From the NCBI GenBank assembly GCA_947378425.1, contig CANCJV010000014.1, positions 1 to 64,000 of the forward strand: 64,000 nt of DNA, read 5' to 3'. The position numbers and the translations under genes were made by a program. Shown here one piece after another: positions 33,921 to 43,279 of this stretch. How positions within the stretch are numbered: position 1 is the stretch's first letter; every line of letters starts with the position of its first letter. Origin of the DNA: Synechococcaceae cyanobacterium. Its GTDB lineage: Bacteria; Cyanobacteriota; Cyanobacteriia; PCC-6307; Cyanobiaceae. The notes below the pieces were generated by a model, which was not told where the DNA came from, ran no database searches, and worked only from the letters and a program-made list of their open reading frames with translations.

Positions 33921-34202
33921 TCAGAGGAGAGACTCGCGCCGCAGATAGACGCGGATCAGCTTCTCATCCATCAGACCTTCGCGGGCGTAGGGCTGTTCGT
34001 TGCAGAGCTCAAAGACTTTGATCAAGGTTTCGGCCCGGAAGCTCTGGCCGCCGGCCCTGGCGATGTCACTGACTTCCATGGCGGTCTGCACCAGGTTGAG
34101 CTGCTCGCGCAGGGGCGGCTCCTGCTGAATGCGGGCCAGGAAGGCCCACAGCTGCTCCAGTTCATGACGATCGAGTTGATCGCGATCCAGGGTGTCACTC
34201 AT
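33921..34202 (-). CDS. Nif11-like protein
   Basis: A 93-residue protein. ELEQLWAFLARIQQEPPLREQLNLVQTAMEVSDIARAGGQSFRAETLIKV matches the Nif11 pattern of three helices with an AR-x-x-G-x-x-F signature, and is followed by a charged tail ending LIRVYLRRESLL. There is no Gly-Gly-type cleavage site or Cys/Ser/Thr-rich core, so it is not an obvious lanthipeptide precursor. It is the first gene of a two-gene unit with the YciI gene. Its role is unknown. Confidence 0.65.
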   Translation of the reverse strand: MSDTLDRDQLDRHELEQLWAFLARIQQEPPLREQLNLVQTAMEVSDIARAGGQSFRAETLIKVFELCNEQPYAREGLMDEKLIRVYLRRESLL

Positions 34203-34325
34203 GCTGGTGGCCGTTGGTGTTGGCCATCGTGATCCACACCCTCACCCCCCGTCTACCGGGAGCCTGATCTGGGGCTGCTGGGATGGGCTGGCGGAGCTCA
34301 TGATGGAGATGGTTGCGTTGATGGC

Positions 34326-35066
34326 ATGGCTTCGGTTCTGCGCTGGCTGCCGCTGGGATTGCTCGCCTTGCTGACGGCCTGCGGGCCCGTCTACCGGGTC
34401 AGGGCCGAACCGGCGGCTGTGCCGATCGGCAGCGCCGAGCCCAATCCCCGCCGCCTGCTGGGCACCTGGGCCCTCACTGACAACGACAACCTGCTGTTCA
34501 ACCTGCTGCTGCGGCCCGATGGCAGCGCCCTCACGGCGATGGGCAGCCATGGCCCCCGGCCGCTGGCCGCCGGCACCATGGCGCCGGCGGAGCTGATGGA
34601 GCTGGGCCACTGGAAGGGGTGGGGCAATGGGGTGCGGGTCGATTACGCCGATGGCTGGACCGACACGATCCTGATCGCTCCAGGGGGCCCGATCCAGTGG
34701 TCGTGGGCTCCTGGGAGCAATCGCGACGAACCTCCCACCAACACCGGCAAGGCGGTGCGGCTGAAGGGCCCGGAGGCGGGCTGGGTGGGTGTCTACCGCT
34801 TCGCCCCCACCCAGAGCGACAATCCGTCCTACCTGGCCAGCCTGCTCTCCAGCGGCCGGGCGATCAACTCGATCGACACGATCGCAGCCGGCTCCTGGCG
34901 CCAGGAGCAAGCCCACCTGGTGATCGACTGGGCCAGCGGCTGGCGTACCACGATCGAACGGGCGACGCCGCCGGCCGCCGGTCAGTCCTTTGTCGTGCGT
35001 CACTGGGCTCCAGGGGTGGACCGGCAGGGGGCCGCCTCCAGCCAGCGACAGGGAGAGCGGCTCTGA
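34326..35066 (+). CDS. putative lipoprotein, unknown
   Basis: A 246-residue protein with a lipobox: MASVLRWLPLGLLALLTACGPVYRV. The mature part has repeated Trp/Gly-rich segments (LLGTWALTDNDNLLFNLLL, HWKGWGNGVRVDYADGWTDTILIAPGGPIQWSWAPG, SWRQEQAHLVIDWASGWRTTI) that look like a small beta-barrel or lipocalin-type fold. No family is recognised. Function unknown. Confidence 0.7.
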   Translation: MASVLRWLPLGLLALLTACGPVYRVRAEPAAVPIGSAEPNPRRLLGTWALTDNDNLLFNLLLRPDGSALTAMGSHGPRPLAAGTMAPAELMELGHWKGWGNGVRVDYADGWTDTILIAPGGPIQWSWAPGSNRDEPPTNTGKAVRLKGPEAGWVGVYRFAPTQSDNPSYLASLLSSGRAINSIDTIAAGSWRQEQAHLVIDWASGWRTTIERATPPAAGQSFVVRHWAPGVDRQGAASSQRQGERL

Positions 35067-35178
35067 GGGCACAGGCGGACCCTTCGAGGCATCGTTGTGC
35101 CGGGGCGAGATCGGATGCAGCCGGGGACTCGGCCCCCTGGTATCGGTCAGGCAGGCATCTGCAGCGGCGGGGTCTGGC

Positions 35179-36018
35179 TCAGCTGTCGAGGGCGCTGCGC
35201 AATTCGGCGCAGAAGCGGCCGGCGGCGGCGGCCACCGGCTCCCCGGCCTCCTGGGCCTGGGCCATCACCTTCACCAGGGCACTGCCGACAATGGCGCCAT
35301 CGGCTCCCCAGTCCCGCACCTGGCGGGCCTGGGCCGGCCCGGAGATGCCGAAGCCCACGGCCACGGGCGTGGATCCCTGGTGCTTGAGCTGCTGCACCAG
35401 CGGCTCCACCCGCGATTCCAGGTTGGTGCGCACCCCGGTGACGCCGGTGACACTGACCAGATAGGTGAAGCCGCGGCTGGCGCTATGGATGCGGGCCATG
35501 CGCTCGGGCGGGGTGGTGGGCGCCACCAGCAGGATCAGATCGAGGCCGGCAGTGGCGGCGATACCCGAGAGTTTCTCGGCCTCCTCTAAAGGCAGATCGG
35601 GCACCACCAGACCGGCGGCACCGGCGGCGGCGGCATCGCGGCAAAAGGTCTCCATGCCGCGATTGAGCAGGGGGTTGCTGTAGGTGAACAGCACCACCGG
35701 GGTCGTCAGCTCGCCGGCCAGGCTTGCCAGCATGGCGAGCACGGCACCCGGCGTGGTACCCGCGGCCAGGGCCCGACCGGCTGCGGCCTGGATCACTGGG
35801 CCATCGGCGAGGGGATCGCTGTAGGGGATGCCGAGTTCGATCAGATCGGCGCCCGCTTGCTGCAGGGCCAGCAGGGTGGCTCGGGTGGTGTCAAGGTCGG
35901 GGTCGCCGGCGATCAGGAACGGCATCAGCGCGCACCGCCTTTCTTGTTTCAGGTCACTGAAGCGTCGCTCGATCGCGGTGGGGCCGGTGGCGGCGGTGCT
36001 GAGGATGGTGGCGCTCAT
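35179..36018 (-). CDS. trpA: tryptophan synthase alpha subunit
   Basis: A 279-residue TIM barrel that cleaves indole-3-glycerol phosphate. [28 protein letters not shown] has the catalytic Glu and Asp; the phosphate-binding [10 protein letters not shown] and [13 protein letters not shown] are present, as is [10 protein letters not shown]. Length as expected. It lies downstream of the DUF3007 and ndhL genes on the same strand, a conserved order in cyanobacteria. Confidence 0.97.
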   Translation of the reverse strand: MSATILSTAATGPTAIERRFSDLKQERRCALMPFLIAGDPDLDTTRATLLALQQAGADLIELGIPYSDPLADGPVIQAAAGRALAAGTTPGAVLAMLASLAGELTTPVVLFTYSNPLLNRGMETFCRDAAAAGAAGLVVPDLPLEEAEKLSGIAATAGLDLILLVAPTTPPERMARIHSASRGFTYLVSVTGVTGVRTNLESRVEPLVQQLKHQGSTPVAVGFGISGPAQARQVRDWGADGAIVGSALVKVMAQAQEAGEPVAAAAGRFCAELRSALDS

Positions 36019-36105
36019 CGGCGCGGACTGGCTGGCGTTGGCTGCGAGCCTACGGGGCAGGGGCGAGGCCAGGGCTTGGCTGCCGAACCCTGGATCGCTC
36101 AGGAC

Positions 36106-36441
36106 TCACATCTCGGCATCCGCCTGGATCTGTCCCACTTCCGCCAGCAGCCTGGCCTGCTCCTCGGGGCTGAGGGAATCGAATTTCGCCTGCAGGGCGT
36201 CGTCGGTGATGGCGTCGTAGGCGCTGCGGTATTGGCGCCTCTGCTCCATGTAAGTCATCTTGCCGCTGACGACTCGCAGCAGATAGCTGCTCGTCCAGCC
36301 GACGACGATCAGCATCAGGATCGCGGAAGCGGCGATGCCGGGCCCAAAACCCTCCAGACCGCTGGCCTGGAAGCCCAGGTAGCCCAGACCCCCGAGGGCG
36401 AAAACCGCCAGGCCCAGCAAGATGACGGCTTTGCGGCTCAC
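36106..36441 (-). CDS. DUF3007 membrane protein
   Basis: A 111-residue protein with two predicted helices ([25 protein letters not shown] and [27 protein letters not shown]) and a charged C-terminus ([42 protein letters not shown]), matching DUF3007. The start is a GTG at 36441 that overlaps the ndhL stop by 4 bp. The family accompanies ndhL in cyanobacteria, so a link to the NDH-1 complex is likely. Confidence 0.85.
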   Translation of the reverse strand: MSRKAVILLGLAVFALGGLGYLGFQASGLEGFGPGIAASAILMLIVVGWTSSYLLRVVSGKMTYMEQRRQYRSAYDAITDDALQAKFDSLSPEEQARLLAEVGQIQADAEM

Positions 36442-36746
36442 GCCCGTGCGCTCCCCTGGCCGGCCATGCGCAGATTGATGAAGGGGGCGAACAGGATCAG
36501 GCCAGGGAAAAAGAGGAACACCAGGCCATAGACGCCCGTGCGCTCGATCTTGCCCATCACCGTCCAGCGCTTGACCAGCCACCAGTAGAGAGCCAGTGGC
36601 ACCACCACCAGATAGGCCCCTGCCAGGACGGTGTACAGGGCCAGCACCAGCAGGGTTTCACCCGTGAGCTGAAACGGCAGCGCGAACGGAAGCGCCGCGA
36701 TGATCGAGCTCAACAACCCTGGGAGGGGCACGGCACGCAAAGCCAA
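36438..36746 (-). CDS. ndhL: NAD(P)H-quinone oxidoreductase subunit L
   Basis: A 102-residue subunit of cyanobacterial NDH-1. The sequence [64 protein letters not shown], with two helices, is highly characteristic. NdhL is needed for NDH-1 complexes in respiration, cyclic electron flow and inorganic-carbon uptake. It is the first gene of ndhL-DUF3007-trpA. Confidence 0.93.
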   Translation of the reverse strand: MALRAVPLPGLLSSIIAALPFALPFQLTGETLLVLALYTVLAGAYLVVVPLALYWWLVKRWTVMGKIERTGVYGLVFLFFPGLILFAPFINLRMAGQGSARA

Positions 36747-36773
36747 GGGAACACAAATCTAGGATGGGCCGGC

Positions 36774-36857
36774 GGGGGCATGGCGGAAGTGGTAGACGCA
36801 GCGCACTTAAAATGCGCAGACGGCGACGTTGTGGGGGTTCAAGTCCCCCTGCCCCCA
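36774..36857 (+). tRNA. tRNA-Leu (UAA anticodon), no intron
   Basis: An 84-nt cloverleaf. The acceptor GGGGGCA at the 5' end pairs with TGCCCCC at the 3' end, with A as the discriminator. The anticodon stem GCGCA/TGCGC encloses CTTAAAA, so the anticodon is UAA. The variable arm (around GGCGACGTTGTG) is long, as expected for Leu, and the T arm has GGGGGTTCAAGTCCCCC. No CCA is encoded. Many cyanobacteria carry a group I intron in this gene; here the anticodon loop is uninterrupted. Confidence 0.96.
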
Positions 36858-36974
36858 TGGATCTGCTGCCTGATCCCTGAGCGCTGCTGAGGATGAGAAT
36901 CGTCACGCTCGGGCTGCCGCCGCAGACGAACGGCCCCGGACTGGCTAGCAAGGGATCAGGACGGCAGCGGGGTC

Positions 36975-37619
36975 ATGGCGGCGGCCACTCCAGTTCCAGG
37001 CAGCACTGAGCCGGGCTTCTGCCCAGGCGCCGCTGGGCATGCCTCCCCGCCAGTGCCTGCTGAGGGCCAGGGCTCAGGTCGTGGTGCCGTTTCCGGGCCA
37101 GGCCAGCTCGCCAGCCATGAGGACGAGCGCATCGCCCGGTTGATCCGCCGCCAGGGCGGCCAGAGCGACGGCCTGATCGAAGTGCTCCACCAGGTTCAGG
37201 AGCTCGACGGTTTTCTGTCGAAGCCGGCCCTGCTGCAGGTGGCGCGGGGGCTGCAGCTTCCCCTGAGCCGGGTTTTTGGCGTCGCCAGTTTTTATCACCT
37301 GTTTCGGCTCCAGCCCCCCGCCGAGCATCGTTGCGCCGTCTGTCTCGGTACGGCCTGCTTCGTGCGCGGAGCGGGGCGCTTGGCGGTGGGCCTGCGGCGG
37401 CGGCTGGGCCTCGATCTCGATCAGACCAGCGGGGATGGTCGCTGGGCCCTGGAGCGGGTGAGCTGCCTGGGAGCCTGCGGTCAGGCGCCGGTGCTGGTGC
37501 TGGATGGCATGTTGTTCACCGCGCCGCCGGCCGATCAGCCACAGGCGCTGGATCCCTGGCTGACGGCACTGGGCCTGCCGGCAGCGGTTGGCCTGCCGGC
37601 AGCGGTGGGGGAGCCCTGA
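36975..37619 (+). CDS. hoxE: bidirectional hydrogenase diaphorase subunit HoxE
   Basis: NuoE-like 2Fe-2S subunit, 214 residues against about 160-170 in others. The first 50 residues are a Gly/Pro/Ala-rich extension. The conserved part has LIEVLHQVQELDGFLSKPALLQVARGLQLPLSRVFGVASFYHLFRL and the two Cys pairs CLGTAC and CLGAC. It links electron transfer between HoxFU and ferredoxin or NAD(P). The C-terminus contains a duplicated 18-bp unit (GLPAAV twice, 37572-37607). First gene of hoxEFUYHW; its stop overlaps hoxF (TGATG). Confidence 0.93.
   Translation: MAAATPVPGSTEPGFCPGAAGHASPPVPAEGQGSGRGAVSGPGQLASHEDERIARLIRRQGGQSDGLIEVLHQVQELDGFLSKPALLQVARGLQLPLSRVFGVASFYHLFRLQPPAEHRCAVCLGTACFVRGAGRLAVGLRRRLGLDLDQTSGDGRWALERVSCLGACGQAPVLVLDGMLFTAPPADQPQALDPWLTALGLPAAVGLPAAVGEP
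37572..37607 (+). repeat. duplicated 18-bp unit at the hoxE 3' end
   Basis: Two tandem copies, 37572-37589 and 37590-37607, identical except for the last base. They encode GLPAAV twice, just before the HoxE terminus. The duplication is in frame, so the protein is lengthened by six residues and not broken. Confidence 0.85.
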
Positions 37620-39256
37620 TGGTGGCCCTCCCGCCCCGCGAACGCTCCCAGTTGCGTTGCTGTGGCGCCAGTGGTTGTCGCAGTGCGGGGGCCGGGCCGC
37701 TGCTGGCGGCCCTCAGGGCGGCCGCGGCCGAAGGGGCCGTTGAGCCGTCTGCCACTCCTGCGCAGACGTCAGGAGAGCCAGGGAGTGGCCTGGAGGTGCG
37801 CAGCGTGGGCTGTCTGCGCCTGTGCGGCCAGGGACCGCTGGTGGCCTGGGATGGTCCCGAGGGAACCCAGCTCTTCGGCGGGTTGCCGCCGCAGGGGGCT
37901 GCGGCCCTGGTGGCCCAGGCCCGGGGGCTGGCACCGATCCCCTTGCCGGCGGAACCTGCCCTGGCCAGCCATCGCCTCGATCTGGACCATCCCTTCTTTC
38001 GGCTGCAGCGGCCGCTGGTGCTGGAGAACTGCGGCATCGTCGATCCCGAGCGCATCGAGGACGCCATCGCCCATGGCGGTTACGTCCAGTTGCGGCGCGT
38101 GCTGGAGGAGCTGAGCCCCGGGGAGGTGCGTGAGCAGGTGCGCCGCAGTGGCCTGCGCGGTCGCGGTGGCGGTGGCTATCCCACCGGCCTCAAGTGGGAC
38201 ACGGTGGCGCTGCAACCGCCGGGGCGGCGCTATGTGGTCTGCAACGCCGATGAGGGCGATCCCGGTGCCTTCATGGACCGGAGCGTGCTGGAGGGCGATC
38301 CCCATCGGCTGCTGGAGGGTATGGCGATCGCCGCCTACGCGGTGGGGGCCGATCACGGCTACCTCTATGTTCGTGCCGAGTACCCCCTGGCGATCGAGCG
38401 GCTGCGGCTGGCCCTGCAGCAGGCGCGCCGGCATGGGCTGCTGGGTCAGGGCATCGCCGGCAGCACCTTCAACCTCGAACTGGAGGTGCGGGTGGGGGCC
38501 GGCGCCTATGTCTGCGGTGAGGAGACGGCCCTGCTGCATTCGATTCAGGGCCAGCGCGGCACTCCCCGCAGCCGACCGCCCTATCCGGCCCAGGCGGGGC
38601 TGTGGGGAGCGCCGACCCTGATCAACAACGTCGAGACCCTGGCGGCCGTGCCGGTGATCCTGCGGCAGGGAGGGGATTGGTATGCGGCCATCGGCAGAGA
38701 AAAGAGCCGCGGCACCAAGGTGTTCAGCCTCTCGGGCGCGATCCGCCACACCGGCCTGGTGGAAGTGCCGATGGGCACCAGCCTGCGCACGGTGGTGGAG
38801 ACGATGGGCGGCGGCGATCCCGATGGCGGTGCCGTCAAGGCGGTGCAGACCGGCGGCCCTTCCGGGGGTTGCATCCCCGCCGATCTCCTGGACACCCCGG
38901 TGGATTTCGAGAGCCTGCTGGCCCTCGGTTCGATGATGGGCTCGGGCGGCATGGTGGTGATCGGCCAGGGCACGGCGATGCCCGAGGTGGCGCGCCATTT
39001 CATGGCCTTCAGCGTCAACGAGAGCTGCGGTAAATGCGTGCCCTGTCGGGCTGGCACGGTGCAGTTGCTGGCCCTGCTGGATCGCTGCGTGGAGCGGCGC
39101 GCCACGGCGGCGGATCTGGAGGCTCTGGAGGCCCTCTGCGCCATGGTGAAGGCCACCAGCCTCTGCGGCCTGGGGCAGGCGGCGCCGAATCCGGTGCTCA
39201 GTACCCTGCGCCATTTCCGCCAGGACTACTCCATGGCTTCGGGGGCGGGGCCATGA
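37619..39256 (+). CDS. hoxF: bidirectional hydrogenase diaphorase subunit HoxF
   Basis: NuoF-like subunit of 545 residues that binds FMN and NAD(P)H. Its N-terminus has a 2Fe-2S thioredoxin-like part (CCGASGCRSAGAG and CLRLCGQGP). The core has GLRGRGGGGYPTGLKW (NAD(P)-binding), CNADEGDPGAFMDRSVLEGDPH (FMN), and ESCGKCVPCRAGT with a late CGLGQAAPNP for the 4Fe-4S cluster. It reduces NAD(P) with electrons from the hydrogenase or the reverse. The ATG overlaps hoxE (TGATG) and the stop overlaps hoxU (ATGA). Confidence 0.95.
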   Translation: MVALPPRERSQLRCCGASGCRSAGAGPLLAALRAAAAEGAVEPSATPAQTSGEPGSGLEVRSVGCLRLCGQGPLVAWDGPEGTQLFGGLPPQGAAALVAQARGLAPIPLPAEPALASHRLDLDHPFFRLQRPLVLENCGIVDPERIEDAIAHGGYVQLRRVLEELSPGEVREQVRRSGLRGRGGGGYPTGLKWDTVALQPPGRRYVVCNADEGDPGAFMDRSVLEGDPHRLLEGMAIAAYAVGADHGYLYVRAEYPLAIERLRLALQQARRHGLLGQGIAGSTFNLELEVRVGAGAYVCGEETALLHSIQGQRGTPRSRPPYPAQAGLWGAPTLINNVETLAAVPVILRQGGDWYAAIGREKSRGTKVFSLSGAIRHTGLVEVPMGTSLRTVVETMGGGDPDGGAVKAVQTGGPSGGCIPADLLDTPVDFESLLALGSMMGSGGMVVIGQGTAMPEVARHFMAFSVNESCGKCVPCRAGTVQLLALLDRCVERRATAADLEALEALCAMVKATSLCGLGQAAPNPVLSTLRHFRQDYSMASGAGP

Positions 39257-39969
39257 GCGTCATCACCCTGCGGGTGGATGGCCTCGATGTGGCGGTGCCG
39301 GCGGGATCGACGCTGCTGCAGGCGATCCGGGCGGCGGGGCTGGCGGTGCCCACCCTCTGCCATCTCGATGGCCTCGATGCGGTGGCGGCCTGTCGCCTCT
39401 GCCTGGTGGAGGTGGAAGGCAGCCAGCGCCTGCTGCCGGCCTGTGCCAGCGAGGCCACGGAAGGCCAGGTGATCCATACCGCCACGGCCCAGCTGCAGGG
39501 TTATCGCCGCATGGCGGTGGAGCTGTTCTTCGCCGAAGGCAACCATGTGTGCGCCTTCTGCGTCGCCAATGGCGACTGCGAGTTGCAGGACGTGGCAGTG
39601 GCGGTGGGGATGGATCACAGCCGCTTCCCCTATCAGTACCCGCAGCGCTCGGTGGATGCCTCCCATCCGCGCTTCAGCCTCGACCACAACCGCTGCATCC
39701 TCTGCACCCGCTGCGTGCGGGTCTGCGATCAGATCGAGGGGGCCCACGTCTGGGATGTGGCGGAGCGCGGCAGCGACTGCCGCATCGTCGCCGGCCTCGA
39801 CCAGCCCTGGGGCGAGGTGGACGCCTGCACCTCCTGCGGCAAGTGCATTGACGTTTGCCCCACCGGCGCCCTGTTCGCCAAGGAGGACACCACCGCCGAA
39901 AAGCATCCCCATCCCGAGCGGGCCCAGCAGCTGCGGCAGGCCCGGGAGCACCAGCAATGGCTGCGATGA
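39253..39969 (+). CDS. hoxU: bidirectional hydrogenase diaphorase subunit HoxU
   Basis: NuoG-like iron-sulfur subunit of 238 residues. It has a ferredoxin-type 2Fe-2S part ([17 protein letters not shown] and C in LLPACASE), a His/Cys 4Fe-4S segment ([15 protein letters not shown]), and two 4Fe-4S motifs ([11 protein letters not shown] and [16 protein letters not shown]). It conducts electrons between HoxF/HoxE and the hydrogenase dimer HoxYH. Overlaps hoxF and hoxY by 4 bp each. Confidence 0.95.
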   Translation: MSVITLRVDGLDVAVPAGSTLLQAIRAAGLAVPTLCHLDGLDAVAACRLCLVEVEGSQRLLPACASEATEGQVIHTATAQLQGYRRMAVELFFAEGNHVCAFCVANGDCELQDVAVAVGMDHSRFPYQYPQRSVDASHPRFSLDHNRCILCTRCVRVCDQIEGAHVWDVAERGSDCRIVAGLDQPWGEVDACTSCGKCIDVCPTGALFAKEDTTAEKHPHPERAQQLRQAREHQQWLR

Positions 39970-40577
39970 GGACGTCTCCTCCCCAGGCTCCTGATGAGGC
40001 CGCTGGGCCGGCCCGGTCCAGGCTGCGGCTGGCCACCGTCTGGTTGGCGGGCTGCTCCGGCTGTCACATGTCGTTTCTGGATCTCGACGAATTTCTGTTC
40101 GAGCTCGCCGAGGCGGTGGAGATCGTCTACTCCCCGGTGGCGAGTGACATCAAGATCTATCCCGAGCAGGTGGATGTCTGTCTGGTGGAGGGGGCCGTGG
40201 CCAACGTCGACAACCTGGAGCTGGCCCTGACCGTGCGGCAGCGCACGGCGCTGGTGATCTCCTTCGGCGACTGTGCCATCAGCGCTAATGTGCCCGGCCT
40301 GCGCAACCTGTTCAGCACCCCGGGCCGCGACAGTGCCCGCACCGTGCTCGAGCGTGGCTATCTGGAGCTGGCCGATGCCAGTGGCCAGCTGCCCCATGCC
40401 CCCGGCATCGTGCCGGAGCTGCTGCCCAGGGTGTTGCCTCTGCACGAGGTGATTCCCGTGGATCTCTACCTGCCGGGCTGTCCGCCCTCGGCCGAGCGCA
40501 TCCGCGCCGCGATCGCGCCGCTGCTGGTGGGGGAGAGGCCCCGCATGGAAGGCCCGTCGATGCTGAGGTTCGGCTGA
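39966..40577 (+). CDS. hoxY: bidirectional [NiFe] hydrogenase small subunit
   Basis: Small subunit of 203 residues with the proximal 4Fe-4S cluster: [17 protein letters not shown] near the N-terminus, SFGDC and LYLPGCPPS. No Tat signal is present, as expected for a cytosolic Hox enzyme. The ATG at 39966 overlaps the hoxU stop (ATGA); an ATG 9 bases upstream is also possible. It overlaps hoxH by 1 bp (TGATG). Confidence 0.95.
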   Translation: MRTSPPQAPDEAAGPARSRLRLATVWLAGCSGCHMSFLDLDEFLFELAEAVEIVYSPVASDIKIYPEQVDVCLVEGAVANVDNLELALTVRQRTALVISFGDCAISANVPGLRNLFSTPGRDSARTVLERGYLELADASGQLPHAPGIVPELLPRVLPLHEVIPVDLYLPGCPPSAERIRAAIAPLLVGERPRMEGPSMLRFG

Positions 40578-42019
40578 TGGCTCGCACCGTCGTCATCGAT
40601 CCGGTCACCCGGATTGAGGGTCACGCCAAGATCACCCTGCACCTCGACGACGACGGCCATCTCGTCGACAGCCGTTTCCATGTGGTCGAGTATCGCGGCT
40701 TCGAGACCTTCTGCGAGGGCCGGCCCTTCACCGAGATGGCGGGCATCACCGCCCGCATCTGCGGCATCTGCCCGGTGAGCCATCTGCTGGCGGCGGCCAA
40801 GACCGGCGACAAGTTGCTGGCGGTGCAGATCCCGGCGGCGGCGCTGAAGCTGCGGCGCCTGCTCAACCTGGCCCAGATCACCCAGAGCCACGCCCTGTCG
40901 TTCTTTCATCTCAGTAGCCCCGATTTTCTGCTGGGCTGGGAGAGCGATCCGGCTCGCCGCAACATCTTCGGCCTGATCGCCGCCGACCCGGAGCTGGCCC
41001 GCGCCGGCATTCGCCTGCGCCAGTTCGGCCAGCAGATCCTCGAGCTGCTCGGCGGCCGCAAAATCCATGCCGCCTGGGCGGTGCCCGGTGGGGTGCGCTC
41101 TCCCCTGAGCGTCGAGGCGCGGGACTGGATTCTGGCCCGGTTGCCCGAAGCGAAGGAGACCATCCGCCTGGCCCTGGAGCTGCACAAGCGTCTGCTCGAT
41201 GGCCCCCTGCAACAGGAGCAGCGCTTGTTCGGCACCTTCCCCAGCCTGTTCATGGGCCTGGTGACACCGGAGGGGCTGTGGGAGCACCTCGATGGCCAGC
41301 TGCGCTTCCGGGACAGCGAGGGGACGGTTGTGGCCGATGACCTGGGGGAGGACGACTACGCCAACTTTCTGGGGGAGGCGGTGGAGCCCTGGAGCTATCT
41401 GAAGTTCCCCTACTACCGGCCGCTCGGCTATCCCGACGGCCTCTACCGGGTGGGCCCCCTGGCCCGCCTCAATGTCTGCGAGCGGATCGGCAGCGCCTGG
41501 GCTGACCGGGAGCTGGCGGAATTCCGCCAGCGCAGTGGCCGGGTGGCCATCTCGAGCTTCGCCTATCACCATGCCCGGCTGGTGGAGATCGTCGCCTGCC
41601 TGGAGGCGATCGGCGACCTTGTCGAGGATCCGGAGCTGATGCATGGGCGAGTGCGCTCCCATGCCCGCCTCAACCGCAACGAGGCGGTGGGGGTGAGTGA
41701 GGCGCCGCGGGGCACCCTGTTCCATCACTACCGCGTCGATGACGACGGTCTGCTGACCAAGGTGAATCTGATCATCGCCACCGGTCAGAACAACCTGGCG
41801 ATGAACCGCACCGTGCATCAGATCGCCCGGGCCTATATCCCCGATCCTGTGCCGGCGGGGGTGGAGATTCCCGAGGCCCTGCTCAACCGGGTGGAGGCGG
41901 GCATCCGCTGCTTCGATCCCTGTCTCTCCTGCAGCACCCATGCCGCTGGTCAGATGCCCCTGGCGATCAGCCTGGTGGCGGCCGACGGCCGGGTGCTGGC
42001 GGAGCGCTGCCGTGGATGA
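40577..42019 (+). CDS. hoxH: bidirectional [NiFe] hydrogenase large subunit
   Basis: Catalytic subunit of 480 residues. It starts [19 protein letters not shown], has the N-terminal nickel ligand motif [13 protein letters not shown], and the C-terminal motif [16 protein letters not shown]. The Cys residues of these motifs bind the Ni-Fe centre. The C-terminal peptide after the His would be cleaved by HoxW. Middle segments [21 protein letters not shown] and [11 protein letters not shown] are typical of HoxH. It splits or makes H2 with NAD(P)H or ferredoxin as partner. Confidence 0.96.
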   Translation: MARTVVIDPVTRIEGHAKITLHLDDDGHLVDSRFHVVEYRGFETFCEGRPFTEMAGITARICGICPVSHLLAAAKTGDKLLAVQIPAAALKLRRLLNLAQITQSHALSFFHLSSPDFLLGWESDPARRNIFGLIAADPELARAGIRLRQFGQQILELLGGRKIHAAWAVPGGVRSPLSVEARDWILARLPEAKETIRLALELHKRLLDGPLQQEQRLFGTFPSLFMGLVTPEGLWEHLDGQLRFRDSEGTVVADDLGEDDYANFLGEAVEPWSYLKFPYYRPLGYPDGLYRVGPLARLNVCERIGSAWADRELAEFRQRSGRVAISSFAYHHARLVEIVACLEAIGDLVEDPELMHGRVRSHARLNRNEAVGVSEAPRGTLFHHYRVDDDGLLTKVNLIIATGQNNLAMNRTVHQIARAYIPDPVPAGVEIPEALLNRVEAGIRCFDPCLSCSTHAAGQMPLAISLVAADGRVLAERCRG

Positions 42020-42081
42020 GGGGCCGCCCGCCCGGGGGCGATCCCCGCGCTGCCCGGGCGGCCCCGACAGCGCTGATGCGG

Positions 42082-42275
42082 AGGGTCGGGACGAAGATCG
42101 CAGTGTTGCAGCGCGTCGTGGTGCAGACGCTGGAGATGAAACCGCGGTGATGAAGGCTGTGTTGACGAAGAGCGCGTTGACGATGACTGGGTCGACGAAG
42201 ATTGAGTCGTCCAAGCCCGTGTTGACGCAGACTCCGGCGTCCCGGGCCCCGGTGCCGCAGGCTGCGGTGGCGCAG
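42082..42275 (+). repeat. 15-bp-period repeat tract at the hoxW 5' end
   Basis: A tract in which GTG/TTG-ACG-AAG-like triplets recur every 15 bp. From 42156, eight units (42156-42275) read AVLTK, SALTM, TGSTK, IESSK, PVLTQ, TPASR, APVPQ and AAVAQ. Upstream, from about 42082, units with the same 15-bp spacing continue but are 1 bp out of register, so the phase shifts near 42142-42155. The tract spans the 5' end of hoxW. Confidence 0.7.
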
Positions 42276-42731
42276 AAGCTGATGGCGTGCCCGCCCCGCT
42301 CGCTGGTGATCGGCATCGGCAATCCGCTGCGCAGCGACGATGGCGTCGGTTGGCGCCTGGCCGAGGAGGTGGGGGGGCTGGCTGTGCACCAGCTCACCCC
42401 GGAGCTGGCGGCCGAGTTGCTCCGGGTGGATCGGGTGCTGTTTGTCGATGCCTGGCAGCTGCCATCGGCGGCGGCCGCTCAGGGGCGGCTGCGACCACGG
42501 TTGTGCCCGCTCGCTCCAGGCAGCGCGGGCCAGACCTCCAGTCATCGGCTGGAGCCGGCCCAGCTGCTGGCCCTGGCGTTCGCCCTCTATGGGGCCCGGC
42601 CCGCGGCGGCTGAGCTGTTGCTGCCGGCCCGAGAGTTTGCCCACGGCGTTGTCCTCTCTCCCGCCCTGCGCCGCCAGCTGCCGCAGGCGCGGCGCCTGCT
42701 CAGGCACTGGCTGGGGCGAGCTGATGCATGA
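42150..42731 (+). CDS. hoxW: HoxH C-terminal maturation protease HoxW
   Basis: Endopeptidase that removes the C-terminal peptide of HoxH after nickel insertion. The core is SLVIGIGNPLRSDDGVGWRLAEEVGG, VDRVLFVDAWQL, SHRLEPAQLLALAFALYGARP and LPQARRLLRHWL, with Glu/Asp and His residues for sensing nickel. Family members are about 150-160 aa; an ATG at 42282 would give 149 residues. The ATG at 42150 adds 44 residues of a pentapeptide-period extension, and still earlier starts are possible. I keep 42150 as the most probable because 42282 has only a weak ribosome site. The gene overlaps hypA by 8 bp. Confidence 0.85.
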   Translation: MKAVLTKSALTMTGSTKIESSKPVLTQTPASRAPVPQAAVAQKLMACPPRSLVIGIGNPLRSDDGVGWRLAEEVGGLAVHQLTPELAAELLRVDRVLFVDAWQLPSAAAAQGRLRPRLCPLAPGSAGQTSSHRLEPAQLLALAFALYGARPAAAELLLPAREFAHGVVLSPALRRQLPQARRLLRHWLGRADA

Positions 42732-43065
42732 GCTCAGCCTGATGGATCGGGTGCGGCAGCTGGCTCTGGAGCGGGCCGGCGAGCACGGGGCCAGCCGCAT
42801 CCGTGCGATCACGTTGCGGATCGGGGCCCTGGCCGGGGTGGATCCCGAGGCCCTGCGCTTCGCGCACGAGGTGGTGATGGCGGACACGATCGCCGCCGGC
42901 AGCCGCCTGCAGCTGGTGGTGGTGACGGCGCTGTGCCGGTGCGGACCCTGCGGGGCCCCGTTCGAAGCGGCGGACGGGATCTGTGTCTGCCCGAGCTGCG
43001 GCACGATTAGCGGCGAGCTGCTGCAGGGACGGGAGCTGGAGCTGGCTTCGCTGGAGCTGGATTGA
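42724..43065 (+). CDS. hypA: hydrogenase nickel-insertion protein HypA
   Basis: A 113-residue nickel chaperone. The N-terminal MHELSLMDRV supplies the nickel-binding Met-His-Glu motif, and the zinc site is CRCGPCGAPF and CVCPSCG (two CxxC pairs). It delivers Ni to HoxH together with HypB. It starts within the 3' end of hoxW. It is followed by the broken NTF2-like gene and then hypB. Confidence 0.95.
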   Translation: MHELSLMDRVRQLALERAGEHGASRIRAITLRIGALAGVDPEALRFAHEVVMADTIAAGSRLQLVVVTALCRCGPCGAPFEAADGICVCPSCGTISGELLQGRELELASLELD

Positions 43066-43279
43066 GCCGTTCCGGCGATCGGATGCCTGATGGCCGATGC
43101 CGGGAGCGGTCCGAGATCAACGGCCGGGTGCCGGTATCGCCAGGACGGCGTGGTGTAGGCCGGCATGGTCGTGAGGGCGTGACATCGGACGGCAGGGCCG
43201 GCGAGATGGTGCCGGTCCGTCCCCTCGATGTGGCGCGCTGGGTTGGAGCGCTGGGCCGGTGCCCAGACCGGTGGCGGCT

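Noticed and set aside
41940-42149. HoxW reading frame extended upstream into hoxH
   Set aside because: Peptide is low-complexity and outside family length; starts at 42012 or earlier are not needed for the protease core.
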